From Plectonema radiosum NIES-515 (GTDB lineage Bacteria > Cyanobacteriota > Cyanobacteriia > Cyanobacteriales > Nostocaceae), in assembly GCF_025753815.1 (NCBI RefSeq), contig NZ_JAOWRF010000213.1, forward strand, positions 1 through 32,167: a DNA stretch of 32,167 nucleotides, written 5' to 3'. Below, in pieces: positions 17,843 through 27,344 of this stretch. Positions within the stretch are counted from its first letter, which is position 1. Each line of letters starts with the position of its first letter. The position numbers were made by a program, and so were the translations under genes. The notes under the pieces were generated by a model, which had not been told where the DNA came from, made no database searches, and worked only from the letters and a program-made list of their open reading frames with translations.

Positions 17843-20293
17843 TTAACCAACACTCGTTAATAACAACTCGCGTTTTTCTGACTTGCGTACTACCACTTGA
17901 CCGTCGTCATCAATGTCAACAATGGCTGAGTCTCCATCGACGACTTGACCGGATAGCATCGCTTCGGCGAGAGAATCTTCCAAAAGGCGCATAATCGCTC
18001 TACGTAACGGTCTAGCACCGTAGCTAGGATCGTAACCTTCTTGGATCACACGGTCTTTAAAGCGTTCTGTGACTTCTAAGGTAATTCCCTTTTCGGTCAA
18101 GCGACCAGCAACTTCTTTAAGCATGATTTCGGCGATTTGCTTGACTTCCTCTTTGTTCAACTGAGTGAAGACGATAATTTCATCCAGACGGTTGAGGAAC
18201 TCAGGACGGAAGTAAGCTTTCAGTTCTTCGTTCACCAAAGTTTTGATGCGAGTGTAATTTGCATCGGCTGCATTTTCTGTGAAATCGAAGCCCAAACCAC
18301 CACCACCTTTTTCAATCACCTTAGAACCGATGTTAGAAGTCAAGATAATCAAAGTGTTCTTAAAGTCCACCTTGCGACCTTTCGCATCGCTGAGATGACC
18401 GTCATCTAAGATTTGCAGCAGCATATTGAATACATCGGGGTGCGCTTTTTCGATTTCGTCGAATAGCAGCACTGTGTATGGTCTGCGACGCACGGCTTCG
18501 GTTAGTTGTCCACCTTCGTCGTATCCGACGTAACCAGGAGGTGAGCCAATTAACTTAGAAACGGTGTGGCGTTCCATATATTCCGACATATCCAGACGAA
18601 TCATTGCTTCTTCCGAACTGAAGAAGTAAGAAGCTAATGATTTTGCTAACTCAGTTTTACCGACTCCGGTGGGACCAGAGAAAATAAAGCTAGCGATCGG
18701 ACGGTTAGGATTCTTTAAGCCAACTCTAGCGCGACGAATGGCGCGAGATACTGAGGTGACTGCTTGCTCTTGACCTATGAGCCGTTGGTGGAGAGTATCT
18801 TCTAAGTGTAGAAGCAACTCTGACTCAGATTCGGTCAGCTTGTTGACGGGTACACCAGTCCAGGACGCGACGATTTGGGCGATGTCTTCTTCATCAACGA
18901 TGCCGTGGAAAGTTGCCTCGTTTTGTGATTCTAGTTGCAGTTGCGCTTCAATTTCTAACTGTCGATCGCGCATTTGTCCTGCTTTGTCAAAATCTTGGAG
19001 TCTGACGGCTTCGTCTTTAGCTTTGGAAATGCTAATGAGTTGCCGCTTAAGTTCTTTGTTGGTAGAAGATATCGAGTTCCGCAGACGAACGCGAGAACCG
19101 GCTTCATCAATCAAGTCTATTGCTTTATCTGGGAGAAAGCGATCGCTAATATAGCGGTCTGACAATTCAGCGGCAGCTTGTAGCGCTGCATCAGAAATTG
19201 TGACTCTGTGGTGTTGCTCGTAAACGCTCCGCAAACCTTGTAAAATCTCGATGGTTTCTTGTACAGTGGGTTCCCCGACCATAATCGGTTGAAAACGCCG
19301 CTCTAGAGCCGCATCGCGCTCGATGTGCTTGCGATACTCATCAAGTGTGGTTGCTCCCAAGCACTGAAGTTCACCCCGCGCTAATGCTGGCTTGAGGATG
19401 TTAGAAGCATCCAAGCCACCTTCTGTACCCCCAGCACCAACAAGCGTGTGAATTTCATCTATCACGAGGATGATATTACCCGCCGTGCGGACTTCCTCCA
19501 TGATTTTCTTCAGACGTTCTTCAAAATCGCCACGGAAGCGAGTACCTGACACCACCGATCCCATGTCTAGGCTGATAACTTGCTTGTCTTGCAAAATATC
19601 GGGCACATCTTGATTTATAATGCGTTGTGCTAGACCTTCGGCGATCGCTGTTTTACCAACTCCTGGTTCGCCAATCAACACTGGGTTATTCTTGGTACGG
19701 CGACCGAGAATTTGTACAGCACGCTCAATTTCTTTTTCTCGACCAACTACAGGGTCAATCTTGCCTTCTTTGGCTAGTTTGGTGAGATTTCTGCCAAACT
19801 CTTCTATACTTAGGTTTTGGGTGCGTTTTTGCCCACCACCACCTGCGGTAACGCTTGCATCGTCACCCAAACGGCGAATGACTGCACTGCGGACACTCTG
19901 TAGTTCAACTCCCAGATTTTGCAGAACTTTGGCAGCGACACCCTCACCAGCTTCGGTCAATCCCAAAAGTAGATGTTCTGTGTTTATGTAGTTGTGTCCC
20001 AGACTGCGAGCTTCTTTAAATGATTGCTCAAACAGGCTTTTTACTTTCGGTGTAAAGGGAATTTCTGGTGGTACGAAGCCAGTACCGCGACCAATGATTT
20101 TTTCTACTTCTCGACGTGCGTCTTTAAGGGTAACACCCAACTCAGTCAGCACTTTTGCACCCACCCCAGTTCCTTCTCCCATCAACCCCAGGAGAATCTG
20201 TTCTGTGCCGACAAAGTTGTGTCCCAGGCGCCGAGCTTCCTCCTGAGCTAACATAATTACTCTAATGGCTTCGGAAGTGAAGTGTTCAAACAT
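17843..20293 (-). CDS. clpC: ATP-dependent Clp protease ATP-binding subunit ClpC
   Basis: ClpC is a hexameric HSP100 unfoldase that feeds substrates to ClpP and is essential in many cyanobacteria. The 816-residue protein has two N-terminal Clp_N repeats (about 3-70 and 80-140). The first AAA+ module has Walker A GEPGVGKT at 208-215. A UVR-type segment follows ([20 protein letters not shown]), then a second AAA+ module with Walker A GPTGVGKT near 542-549. The C-terminal ClpB_D2-small domain includes [12 protein letters not shown]. The ATG at 20293 gives the classic [10 protein letters not shown] start. A perfect palindrome lies 33-53 bp upstream of the start, inside the leader. Confidence 0.97.
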   Translation of the reverse strand: MFEHFTSEAIRVIMLAQEEARRLGHNFVGTEQILLGLMGEGTGVGAKVLTELGVTLKDARREVEKIIGRGTGFVPPEIPFTPKVKSLFEQSFKEARSLGHNYINTEHLLLGLTEAGEGVAAKVLQNLGVELQSVRSAVIRRLGDDASVTAGGGGQKRTQNLSIEEFGRNLTKLAKEGKIDPVVGREKEIERAVQILGRRTKNNPVLIGEPGVGKTAIAEGLAQRIINQDVPDILQDKQVISLDMGSVVSGTRFRGDFEERLKKIMEEVRTAGNIILVIDEIHTLVGAGGTEGGLDASNILKPALARGELQCLGATTLDEYRKHIERDAALERRFQPIMVGEPTVQETIEILQGLRSVYEQHHRVTISDAALQAAAELSDRYISDRFLPDKAIDLIDEAGSRVRLRNSISSTNKELKRQLISISKAKDEAVRLQDFDKAGQMRDRQLEIEAQLQLESQNEATFHGIVDEEDIAQIVASWTGVPVNKLTESESELLLHLEDTLHQRLIGQEQAVTSVSRAIRRARVGLKNPNRPIASFIFSGPTGVGKTELAKSLASYFFSSEEAMIRLDMSEYMERHTVSKLIGSPPGYVGYDEGGQLTEAVRRRPYTVLLFDEIEKAHPDVFNMLLQILDDGHLSDAKGRKVDFKNTLIILTSNIGSKVIEKGGGGLGFDFTENAADANYTRIKTLVNEELKAYFRPEFLNRLDEIIVFTQLNKEEVKQIAEIMLKEVAGRLTEKGITLEVTERFKDRVIQEGYDPSYGARPLRRAIMRLLEDSLAEAMLSGQVVDGDSAIVDIDDDGQVVVRKSEKRELLLTSVG

Positions 20294-20325
20294 AATGGGT
20301 TCTTGCTCCCTTGCTGCTTATACTA

Positions 20326-20346
20326 GAGTGAAAATTATTTTCACTC
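20326..20346. promoter_or_regulatory. Perfect 21 bp palindrome upstream of clpC
   Basis: The arms GAGTGAAAAT and ATTTTCACTC surround a single central base, 33-53 bp before the clpC ATG. Its symmetry and place suggest a repressor operator. Alternatively, read on the plus strand, it is a hairpin followed by TTTT. It does not match the CIRCE sequence. Confidence 0.45.
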
Positions 20347-20544
20347 TTTTTAAACTTTCATGTATTTTCTTAAGGACAATGTATCTTTATTTAAAGTGAA
20401 GTGGCAGTAGTGAGAGCCGTAAGGCTCAGGTGTGGTTGCCGTCTAGTAGTAGATTGGAGAGGCTGGAGAGCCTGTGAAAGACCAAAATAATAAGTTTTGG
20501 CTCTTTAACCTTTGCAAAAATAAAATGTAAAATCGGTGTAAATT

Positions 20545-20841
20545 ATGACAGACGCATCCCCAGGGAAAGACCAACAACATCCCCTTTACAATCGCGATCG
20601 CCCTCTAATAGATAGTTTACTATCTCAAGAGCCAACAGATTACAATTTAGCAGAATTTGCTAGACTGCGAATGCGTTATCAAGGCTTTCCAGGTGCGAGA
20701 GACATTCAACAGACCTTAGATCGAGTCTTGCTTACTTGGGGTTTAACGGAAGCCGAACTTTATGAGAAAACCCGCGAAATTCACAACTTTGCCAAGATTT
20801 ACAAAAGTCGCGGCAAAAAAGAAGAACAAGATTGGAATTAG
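20545..20841 (+). CDS. DUF3288 family protein
   Basis: The 98-residue protein carries PTDYNLAEFARLRMRYQGFPGARDIQ and LDRVLLTWGLTEAELYEKTR, the core of the cyanobacterial DUF3288 family. Its function is unknown. It is soluble, with no signal or membrane segment. The ATG at 20545 is the only sensible start. It diverges from clpC across 250 bp and stands alone. A run of GGGGAAT heptamers begins right at its stop codon. Confidence 0.85.
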   Translation: MTDASPGKDQQHPLYNRDRPLIDSLLSQEPTDYNLAEFARLRMRYQGFPGARDIQQTLDRVLLTWGLTEAELYEKTREIHNFAKIYKSRGKKEEQDWN

Positions 20842-20890
20842 GGAATGGGGAATGGGGAATGGGGAATGGGGAATGGGGAATGGGGAATGG
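20842..20890 (+). repeat. Short tandem repeat of GGGGAAT heptamers
   Basis: About six to seven copies of GGGGAAT stand in tandem. This is the STRR type known from heterocystous cyanobacteria. Related runs occur at 24355-24380 and 27293-27315. Confidence 0.9.
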
Positions 20891-20898
20891 GCATCGTC

Positions 20899-21116
20899 CT
20901 AGTACCGCAAGGCGGGAGTCACGCATTCACGCATTCACGCATTCACGCAGTAATATGGAGTAAGCTTTTTAGCGATTGAGAATGGTTGGTTTATTTACGC
21001 CAACCTGTACTAGTACCGCAAGGCGGAAGTCACGCACTTACTCAGTCAAAATTAATACAGCGTAAGCGGTTCATTGATTTGGAATGGGTTGTTTATTTCC
21101 GCCGCGTTGTACTAGT
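20899..21116 (+). repeat. Two tandem copies of a ~110 bp repeat
   Basis: Each copy opens with CTAGTACCGCAAGGCGG, then AGTCACGCA (20899 and about 21010), and closes with a GTTTATTT(A/C)CGCC segment before the next CTAGT. The first copy has an internal ATTCACGC octamer array (about 20924-20949). The remaining DNA to 21202 has no gene. Confidence 0.7.
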
Positions 21117-21202
21117 GGGCATGAAAAATAGATTTGGCTTTATTCTCATCGATAATTTGTATAAAATACGCAATTTAACAATCCATTTGTTCGGGATTGC
21201 TG

Positions 21203-21766
21203 CTAGTAAACTACATCTTCGTAAAGCTCGGCTATTGTTCCTTCAAAGTTAATACTGTGTAGTCGAAATGATTTATTTTCTGCTGTGTAAAATTGCAAAA
21301 CCCATAGCCCTTCATCATTACGGCGGAAACATTCGACTCGCTGACGTTTGGTGTTAATTAAAACATACTCTTTGAGACTTGATATAGTTTGGTAATCCGC
21401 GAATTTGTCCCCCCGGTCAAAGGCTTCAGTAGAGTTAGATAAAACCTCGATAATTAAACAGGGAAAACTTTTATACGCAGGAGTTTCCTGATCTCGTTGG
21501 TCGCAAGTCACCATGACATCGGGATAGTAATATCGATTTAAAGATTCGATGCGTGCTTTCATATCGGCGATGTAAACACGACAACCTGAACCGCGTACAT
21601 GATTACGGAGGAGTGTAGCAAAGTTGAGAGCAATGGTAACGTGGGAGTCAAGCGCTCCAGCCATTGCGTAGATGTAGCCGTCGATATATTCATGTTTGAT
21701 GTCACTGTGTTCCTCCATTTGGAGGTATTCGTCAGGGGTGAGGTAGATTTCAGGTGAAGCAACCAT
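21203..21766 (-). CDS. Uma2-family protein (PD-(D/E)XK nuclease fold)
   Basis: The 187-residue protein starts MVASPEIYLTPDEYLQMEE and shows the canonical Uma2 order: HEYIDGYIYAMAG, YYYPDVMVTCD, FPCLIIEVLSNSTEAFDRGDK, then YQTISSLKEYVLI. These include the acidic and lysine residues expected for the nuclease fold. The cellular role of the family is not established. The ATG at 21766 follows GAGGT and matches the family start; the upstream in-frame ATG at 21790 is less likely. It is only distantly related to the Uma2 at 8166. Confidence 0.9.
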   Translation of the reverse strand: MVASPEIYLTPDEYLQMEEHSDIKHEYIDGYIYAMAGALDSHVTIALNFATLLRNHVRGSGCRVYIADMKARIESLNRYYYPDVMVTCDQRDQETPAYKSFPCLIIEVLSNSTEAFDRGDKFADYQTISSLKEYVLINTKRQRVECFRRNDEGLWVLQFYTAENKSFRLHSINFEGTIAELYEDVVY

Positions 21767-22053
21767 ATTTAAGACCTCAAGGTTAAGCAATGGAAATTTC
21801 TTGATTTAATTAAAACTTACGCAAAAACCTCTCAAACTCTTATTTCTCTGTGTCCTCTGCTACGAGTGCGGTTCGTTTTTTATAACCTTTGCGTAAGATC
21901 CTATTAATTTCTAGAATATCTTTGTTTTGTTAGCCAAAGGTACATTTTCCTCAAATAAAAATGTACCTCTAGCTTTTAGTGAGCGGTGAACCGCTCAATT
22001 TTCAGGGCTGAAGCCCTGACTACGTTTAAGAGCGTTTGTTTACACTCCAGTAC
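21767..22053. repeat. Intergenic palindromes
   Basis: No gene is seen. TGAGCGGTGAACCGCTCA (21979-21996) and TCAGGGCTGAAGCCCTGA (22002-22019) are back-to-back perfect palindromes located just downstream of the MlaD-type gene, and may act together as a bidirectional transcript end. Confidence 0.6.
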
Positions 22054-23541
22054 TTAGTTATCAGTTGTCAGCTTAAATCCCGTCTTTTCTTCTTGTTTAG
22101 ACAGATGAAGCTTCTTTTGCTGCTCTTGATAGTCGCGCAATTGCTTCAATAAGCGTGCTTGGGATGAAGTGGAAGTACTTGAACTAGTTGTTGTAATTTC
22201 TGGCTTTTTGGCAGCACTTTTTAAAGCAGTAGGTGAAATATTAATAATCATCACCTCTTGGGTTCTTGGGGTAGCAATAACCAAATCTGATTTATTAACA
22301 GATGCTTTAAAAGAGTCTAAAGTATCAGCAATTTGCACTTGCTGCTGCATTTGTTCTGTAGAAGAAACCAAAGTACTTAAACCATTCACTAATTGCCGCA
22401 AATTATTTCTAAAAGCGGGATCACCAGTCAACTCATCTAAATCAGATGTAATTTTTTGGGTATTTTCAAATGTTACCCGTGCGGAATCCAAAGTTTGTTG
22501 CAATAGCAATCGGTTATTTGGATCGTTGAAGCTTTTAGTCGCATCGCGTAAATTAGTTGATGCTTGGGCTGCATTTGCTGAGAGAGTTTCTAAATTTTCT
22601 AGTAATTTTCCTTTGGTGAAGCGATTAACTGTAGGTGATAAACTGCTGACTGTAACGCGTAGTTGATTGCTGGTTTGGCTGAGATTATTTAATGTACCAA
22701 CTAGCGTTGAGCGATTTGTTGTCACCAAATTATCGAGATTTGTCACCAAACTTTTCGCTTGATTTGCAGTCGAACTAATAGTTTTTGCGGTTGTCCCAAA
22801 TTCAGTTGCAGTTGTGCTAAATTGCTTGGCGGTCGTACCGAATTGATTTACTGTTTGACTGGTAGATGTACTAAGTTTATCTGTTGCGCGTTGCACTGAA
22901 TTAGCTGTGGCGGAAAATGTGCCTAATTGTTGTTGTGCGTTTTTGCTCAAAACCTGAAGTTCTCGACTTAAAGCCGCTACACTGGCAGCTGCTTGGGACG
23001 CGGTTTCTAGGGTTTTATTCACATTATTATAAAATTTCGGATTACTGTATGCAACAGATAGCGCAGTTGAACTGCGAATCAGCTCATCAACACTGATGCC
23101 AACCTGACCTTTTAAGCGAGATCCATTACAGAGGATGATTTGGGGATTACAATTTTTTTCTGTGGCTTTAGCGACATCAGTCGCTTGAATTAGCGTTGCT
23201 TTTGGTGTGATGTCGATAATGCTTTCGCTAATCAAACCGGATTGATTAGTTTCAACTAATACATCACGGGGGATTTTCAATTCCGGTTGAGAAATATCAA
23301 CTTCCACTTCAACGTTATTTAAACCAGGTTGAATTTTAGAAATACTCCCTACTTTGACACCACGATAGCGAACAAGTGTTCCCTTTTGCATTCCGCCGGC
23401 GTTAGCAAACTCGATAATAACTTTATATGAGCGTTGAGATGTCGTGACTCTATTCAACCACAGCAGAATTAGTCCAAATACCCCCAATCCTGCTAAAAGC
23501 AATAACCCTACAGAACCTTCTCTAAATGTTCGCGATCGCAT
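22054..23541 (-). CDS. MlaD/MCE-domain lipid-transport protein
   Basis: The 495-residue protein has one N-terminal membrane anchor (about residues 10-29, VGLLLLAGLGVFGLILLWL) and an MCE domain (about 37-115, with GGMQKGTLVRYRGVKVG). A long serine/threonine-rich helical region follows (AAQASTNLRDATKSF type), which would form the periplasmic needle or coiled coil. It belongs to the substrate-binding subunit of MlaFEDB/TGD-type ABC systems that move phospholipids between membranes. The gene starts at ATG 23541, 17 nt after the ATPase gene, so the two form an operon. No MlaE permease gene is in the window. Confidence 0.88.
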   Translation of the reverse strand: MRSRTFREGSVGLLLLAGLGVFGLILLWLNRVTTSQRSYKVIIEFANAGGMQKGTLVRYRGVKVGSISKIQPGLNNVEVEVDISQPELKIPRDVLVETNQSGLISESIIDITPKATLIQATDVAKATEKNCNPQIILCNGSRLKGQVGISVDELIRSSTALSVAYSNPKFYNNVNKTLETASQAAASVAALSRELQVLSKNAQQQLGTFSATANSVQRATDKLSTSTSQTVNQFGTTAKQFSTTATEFGTTAKTISSTANQAKSLVTNLDNLVTTNRSTLVGTLNNLSQTSNQLRVTVSSLSPTVNRFTKGKLLENLETLSANAAQASTNLRDATKSFNDPNNRLLLQQTLDSARVTFENTQKITSDLDELTGDPAFRNNLRQLVNGLSTLVSSTEQMQQQVQIADTLDSFKASVNKSDLVIATPRTQEVMIINISPTALKSAAKKPEITTTSSSTSTSSQARLLKQLRDYQEQQKKLHLSKQEEKTGFKLTTDN

Positions 23542-23558
23542 TTTTCTCCTTCTGCCAT

Positions 23559-24338
23559 CTAGCCGACATGAATCGGTCCTTGCACACTCCCGCTAAGAAA
23601 TTGTCTAATTAAAGGATGCTCTGTATTTTCAAGTTCATCTATACTACCTTGCCACTGCACTTTACCTTGATAGAGAAAAATAACTCGATCAGCGGTTCGA
23701 CGAATAGTACTGTCTTGGTGGGTAACAATGGCATAAGTACCACATACTCCTTGAGTACATTGTAATTGGCGAATTAAATCTTCTATAACTGTAGAGGCAA
23801 TTGGGTCAAGTCCGGCTGTCGGCTCATCGTATAGTAAAACCGCAGGTCCGTCTTGTGGGTTGTCTGGGTTAGACACAACCGCACGGGCAAAACTGACACG
23901 TTTTCGCATTCCTCCGGAAAGTTCACTAGGATACAAAGAACCGATTCCTGGCAAACCTACCATGTCCAATTTTTCATTTACCAGTTCTCGAATGCGCGAT
24001 CGCGATATTTTTGAGTATTGATAAAGTAAAAACCCCACATTTTGCTCGACTGTCAATGAATCGAATAATGCTGCCTGCTGAAACACCATCCCAATGCCAA
24101 CTGGATCGATACCATCTTCTATCAAACCTTCTCGCCGTACCCCTTGTACATAAATTTCTCCAGCATCGGGAGCCGTTAATCCTGCAATTACCCGTAAAAT
24201 TGTTGATTTACCAGTACCGCTAGGACCAATAATCCCTAATGCTTCTCCCTGGTAAATTGTCAAGTCTACATTGTCTAAAACTTTATTGTCACCAAACGAC
24301 TTAGAAACACCTTTAAGTTCAATCAATGGTTTATTCAT
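23559..24338 (-). CDS. MlaF-type ABC transporter ATP-binding protein
   Basis: The 259-residue ATPase has Walker A GPSGTGKST, the ABC signature LSGGMRKR, Walker B with VLLYDEPTAGLDP, and the switch histidine in VTHQDS. The LSGGMRKRVSFARA version and pairing with an MCE protein place it in the MlaF/TGD3 group of phospholipid transporters. It would drive lipid transfer by the MlaD-type protein encoded directly after it. The permease must be encoded elsewhere. The 123 bp upstream, shared with the divergent CrtISO-like gene, contains GGGAAAA-type short tandem repeats. Confidence 0.92.
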   Translation of the reverse strand: MNKPLIELKGVSKSFGDNKVLDNVDLTIYQGEALGIIGPSGTGKSTILRVIAGLTAPDAGEIYVQGVRREGLIEDGIDPVGIGMVFQQAALFDSLTVEQNVGFLLYQYSKISRSRIRELVNEKLDMVGLPGIGSLYPSELSGGMRKRVSFARAVVSNPDNPQDGPAVLLYDEPTAGLDPIASTVIEDLIRQLQCTQGVCGTYAIVTHQDSTIRRTADRVIFLYQGKVQWQGSIDELENTEHPLIRQFLSGSVQGPIHVG

Positions 24339-24461
24339 TGGGAATTGGGCAATTTGAGGAGGGGAAAAGGGAAAAGGGAAAAAAATAGATTTTCATTCAG
24401 CCGTGATTCTCACTATCTCCCCATCTCTCTATTAACCATTAACAAATAACAAATAACAAAA

Positions 24462-25979
24462 ATGCCAGATTGTGATGTCATAGTCATTGGTAGCGGTATC
24501 GGTGGTTTGTGTGCTGCTGGATTACTTGCACGTTATGGCAAGGGAGTAATTGTATGTGAAAGCCACACAATTCCTGGTGGTGCTGCTCATAGCTTCAGAC
24601 GAGGAAAATTTGAATTTGATTCCGGTCCCTCTTTTTATTGTGGTCTAACTGATGCCCAGAGTTTAAATCCTCTCAAACAAGTTCTTGATGTTTTAGGTGA
24701 ATCCCTTTCATCTGTGTCTTACGATCCTCTAGGACATTATCACCTTCCGGAAGGCACTTTTGCAGTTTATAGCAATACTGAGCGTTACCGTCATGAGGTG
24801 GAGAAAATTACGCTTCAAGGTGCTAAAGAATTAAAGCGGTTTGAAGAACGTTTACTACCGCTTTATGAAGCGATGAAAGGCATTCCCACTTTGGCTTTGA
24901 GAACAGATTGGCAGATGATTTTGGTGTTATTAAGAAATTATTTGCCATCTTTAGCAAAAATGCTCCCCAATTTGCCGATTGTTCAAGCTTCTGTGGGCAA
25001 TGTGATGGATGCTACAGTTAAAGATGCTTGGGTGCGGCGGCTGATAGACTTAGAATGCTTTCTACTGTCTGGTTTAAAGGCACATGGTACTATTGCCCCA
25101 GAGGTAGCTTTTATGTTAGGTGAGCGCTCCCGCTGCGGAGTTGAATATCCTGTGGGTGGTAGTGCGGCAATTGTCAAGGCTTTGGTGCGGGGATTAGAAA
25201 AGTTTAATGGTAAGTTGCGGTTGGGGTGTCACGTCGAACAGATTTTAGTAGAGTCTGGCAAAGCTGTTGGTGTGAGGTTACAAAATGGTGAAATTATCAA
25301 AGCGTCTGTGGTAATTTCTAATGCCACAATTTGGGATACTTACACTAAGTTGTTGCGTCCGGAAGACTTACCCGCATCTTACCGCAAAGTTTCGCTAGAT
25401 ACACCAGCGGTGGATAGCTTTATGCATTTACACTTAGGCATTCGTGGCGAAGGGTTGGAAAATTTGACGGGACATCATGTGGTAGTCCACGATGCACAAC
25501 AAGATATAACTTCACCGGGAAATACTTGCATGATATCGATTCCTAGTGTGTGGGATGCAACTCTAGCAGCAGAAAAACATCATGTGGTTCATGCTTATAC
25601 TCTAGAACCATTAGCGGGATGGGAAAAAAATGCAGGTTATGAACACAAGAAGCAAGAAAAAGCAAAGTCTTTATATTGTGCTTTAGAAAGAGTTATCCCA
25701 GATATTCGCGATCGCATCGAGTTAGAACTGATTGGTACACCGCTCACTCACGCTCATTATCTCAGAAGATATCAGGGAACTTATGGACCTGCGATCGCAG
25801 CAGGTAAAGGTATGTTTCCCAACACACACACACCCATTGCTGGATTGTATCGCGTTGGTGACAGCACCATGCCGGGAATCGGTGTGCCGGCGGTGGCTGC
25901 ATCTGGCATTTTGTGCGCGAATACTTTAGTTAAGCCAGAGCAAACAGCAGAATTGTTAAATAATTTATCGCATTTTTAA
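24462..25979 (+). CDS. CrtISO-like FAD-dependent carotenoid oxidoreductase
   Basis: The 505-residue protein has the N-terminal dinucleotide-binding motif VIVIGSGIGGLCAAGLLARYG, then GGAAHSFRRGKFEFDSGPS, as in the carotene isomerase/phytoene desaturase superfamily. The C-terminal flavin motif is GLYRVGDSTMPGIGVPA. It resembles carotenoid cis-trans isomerase paralogues of cyanobacteria and plants more than desaturases. Whether it isomerises prolycopene or acts on another polyene or quinone is not decided by sequence. The ATG at 24462 is preceded by tandem AAATAAC units and no clear ribosome-binding site. It stands alone. Confidence 0.8.
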   Translation: MPDCDVIVIGSGIGGLCAAGLLARYGKGVIVCESHTIPGGAAHSFRRGKFEFDSGPSFYCGLTDAQSLNPLKQVLDVLGESLSSVSYDPLGHYHLPEGTFAVYSNTERYRHEVEKITLQGAKELKRFEERLLPLYEAMKGIPTLALRTDWQMILVLLRNYLPSLAKMLPNLPIVQASVGNVMDATVKDAWVRRLIDLECFLLSGLKAHGTIAPEVAFMLGERSRCGVEYPVGGSAAIVKALVRGLEKFNGKLRLGCHVEQILVESGKAVGVRLQNGEIIKASVVISNATIWDTYTKLLRPEDLPASYRKVSLDTPAVDSFMHLHLGIRGEGLENLTGHHVVVHDAQQDITSPGNTCMISIPSVWDATLAAEKHHVVHAYTLEPLAGWEKNAGYEHKKQEKAKSLYCALERVIPDIRDRIELELIGTPLTHAHYLRRYQGTYGPAIAAGKGMFPNTHTPIAGLYRVGDSTMPGIGVPAVAASGILCANTLVKPEQTAELLNNLSHF

Positions 25980-26416
25980 TATATCTTATAGCAATCCTAA
26001 ATAATTCGTGAACAAAAAGATCCCCGGCTTCCCAGATCGGAGTGTAACATCTAAGGCTTACAGTAAACAGTTTTGCCGGAATTTATGCATTACAGCAATT
26101 TTCAACTAAACAGACTACAGTGATTTCACCATCCTCAATCACGATCCCTAATCAAGTGTCTGGGGCAGCGTGAGTCTAAATACTTAGTATTACGGATTGC
26201 AATATCGAATTATTTCATCTTAATCTAGTAAAACCGCATTTAGAATTAACGCCTTATCTCTTGCCTGCACTGATAAACTTATAAGGTAAATGCCGAAAAC
26301 CCCCGAAGAACAGGTGCGTAGCACGGTATTCTGTTGGTGAGTCAAGGAACCAAGAATCCCCTCGGCAATAGCTGCGGGGAGTGTCAATTAGCAAAACACT
26401 TTAATAGCGGAAAACG
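25980..26416. other. Intergenic region ending in an IS605-type right-end relic
   Basis: No gene is seen. At 26354-26387 the sequence GAATCCCC...GGGGAGTGTCAA has the layout of a tnpB-element right end, preceded by GTCAAGGAACCAA. The upstream 26300-26350 can fold (GAACAGGTGCGTAGCACGG), as in guide-RNA scaffolds. The region leads into the DUF5895-type gene, whose promoter may lie in or after the relic. Confidence 0.5.
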
Positions 26417-27286
26417 ATGAAAGCATCTGCAAAATTCGACTTTGAGGACGAGAAGTTTAACGCACCCCCTTCTCAAGTCATCCCGTGGTGTCAGATGATT
26501 AATCCTCGCTATGGCACAGATGGGATGCAACCCCACGGGTTAGCAATTAAGTTAGATAATGCCCATGCTGTTGGTTTTCAATCTGATGAAAATTGGCAGC
26601 AGGTAGAACATGAATTTAGTTCTGGAGTCGAGTCTGTATTTATCTCCGCTACCCCACACATAGTTATAGTACGTAGGGGTCCCTTGTCTGTCAAAGACAG
26701 AGAAAGTGGTTTAAAACTGGGTACACTCAAAGAAAATTATGATGCTTTTTTAGCAGACAAACTTAAGTTTAAAACCTTTACTCGCTACCTAATTTTTTTG
26801 GTAGGAGAAAACAAAAATTTTTTACATGAATCACCACTACAATTAACTTTAAATGGTGCTGCCGGTGCGAGTTTTAGTAAAAGTTATTGCGAATATCAAC
26901 AAGGCAAAATCGTCGGTGGTTTCGCTGCTGAATTAGAAAAAGCTTATGCTGCATATCGCAAGCAACCCATAACATCAAAAGGTCCACTATTCCACGCTCA
27001 CGGTATTTTTTGCCCAATAATTGAGTGTGAAGAAAGAGGCATTGAACCAAATACGGTGATGGTAGCTTCAACAGTAGACTATAAACGTCCGACGGTGGCG
27101 ACGTTAACACAATATCTGATTGCTTCCGACTCTCCGGAATCGGCAATTATCTCGAAAAACTTTGAAGAATACAAAGAGTTTGGTAAGGAAGTTGTAAAAC
27201 CAGAAGCACCGAAGATGGAAATGGCAGGGGTTTCTAGTTCTTATGTTTATGCGGATGAAGATGATTTTGGTTATCCACCTTATTAG
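26417..27286 (+). CDS. DUF5895-type protein of unknown function
   Basis: The 289-residue protein starts MKASAKFDFEDEKFNAPPSQVIPWCQMINPRYG and ends YVYADEDDFGYPPY. It resembles the cyanobacterial DUF5895 proteins, whose function is unknown. There is no signal peptide or membrane helix. The middle (ESPLQLTLNGAAGASFSKSY) and the aromatic acidic tail are visible landmarks. Some relatives are encoded near mobile or accessory DNA, and here an IS605-type relic ends 29 nt before the start. The family assignment is from memory of its motif pattern and is moderate. Confidence 0.6.
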   Translation: MKASAKFDFEDEKFNAPPSQVIPWCQMINPRYGTDGMQPHGLAIKLDNAHAVGFQSDENWQQVEHEFSSGVESVFISATPHIVIVRRGPLSVKDRESGLKLGTLKENYDAFLADKLKFKTFTRYLIFLVGENKNFLHESPLQLTLNGAAGASFSKSYCEYQQGKIVGGFAAELEKAYAAYRKQPITSKGPLFHAHGIFCPIIECEERGIEPNTVMVASTVDYKRPTVATLTQYLIASDSPESAIISKNFEEYKEFGKEVVKPEAPKMEMAGVSSSYVYADEDDFGYPPY

Positions 27287-27344
27287 GGACTGGGGGGATG
27301 GGGAATGGGGAAAGAAAAATTCCCTACTCCCTACTCGCTATTCC

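Noticed and set aside
19620-20251. Plus-strand ORFs opposite clpC
   Set aside because: They are shadow frames of a highly conserved minus-strand gene.
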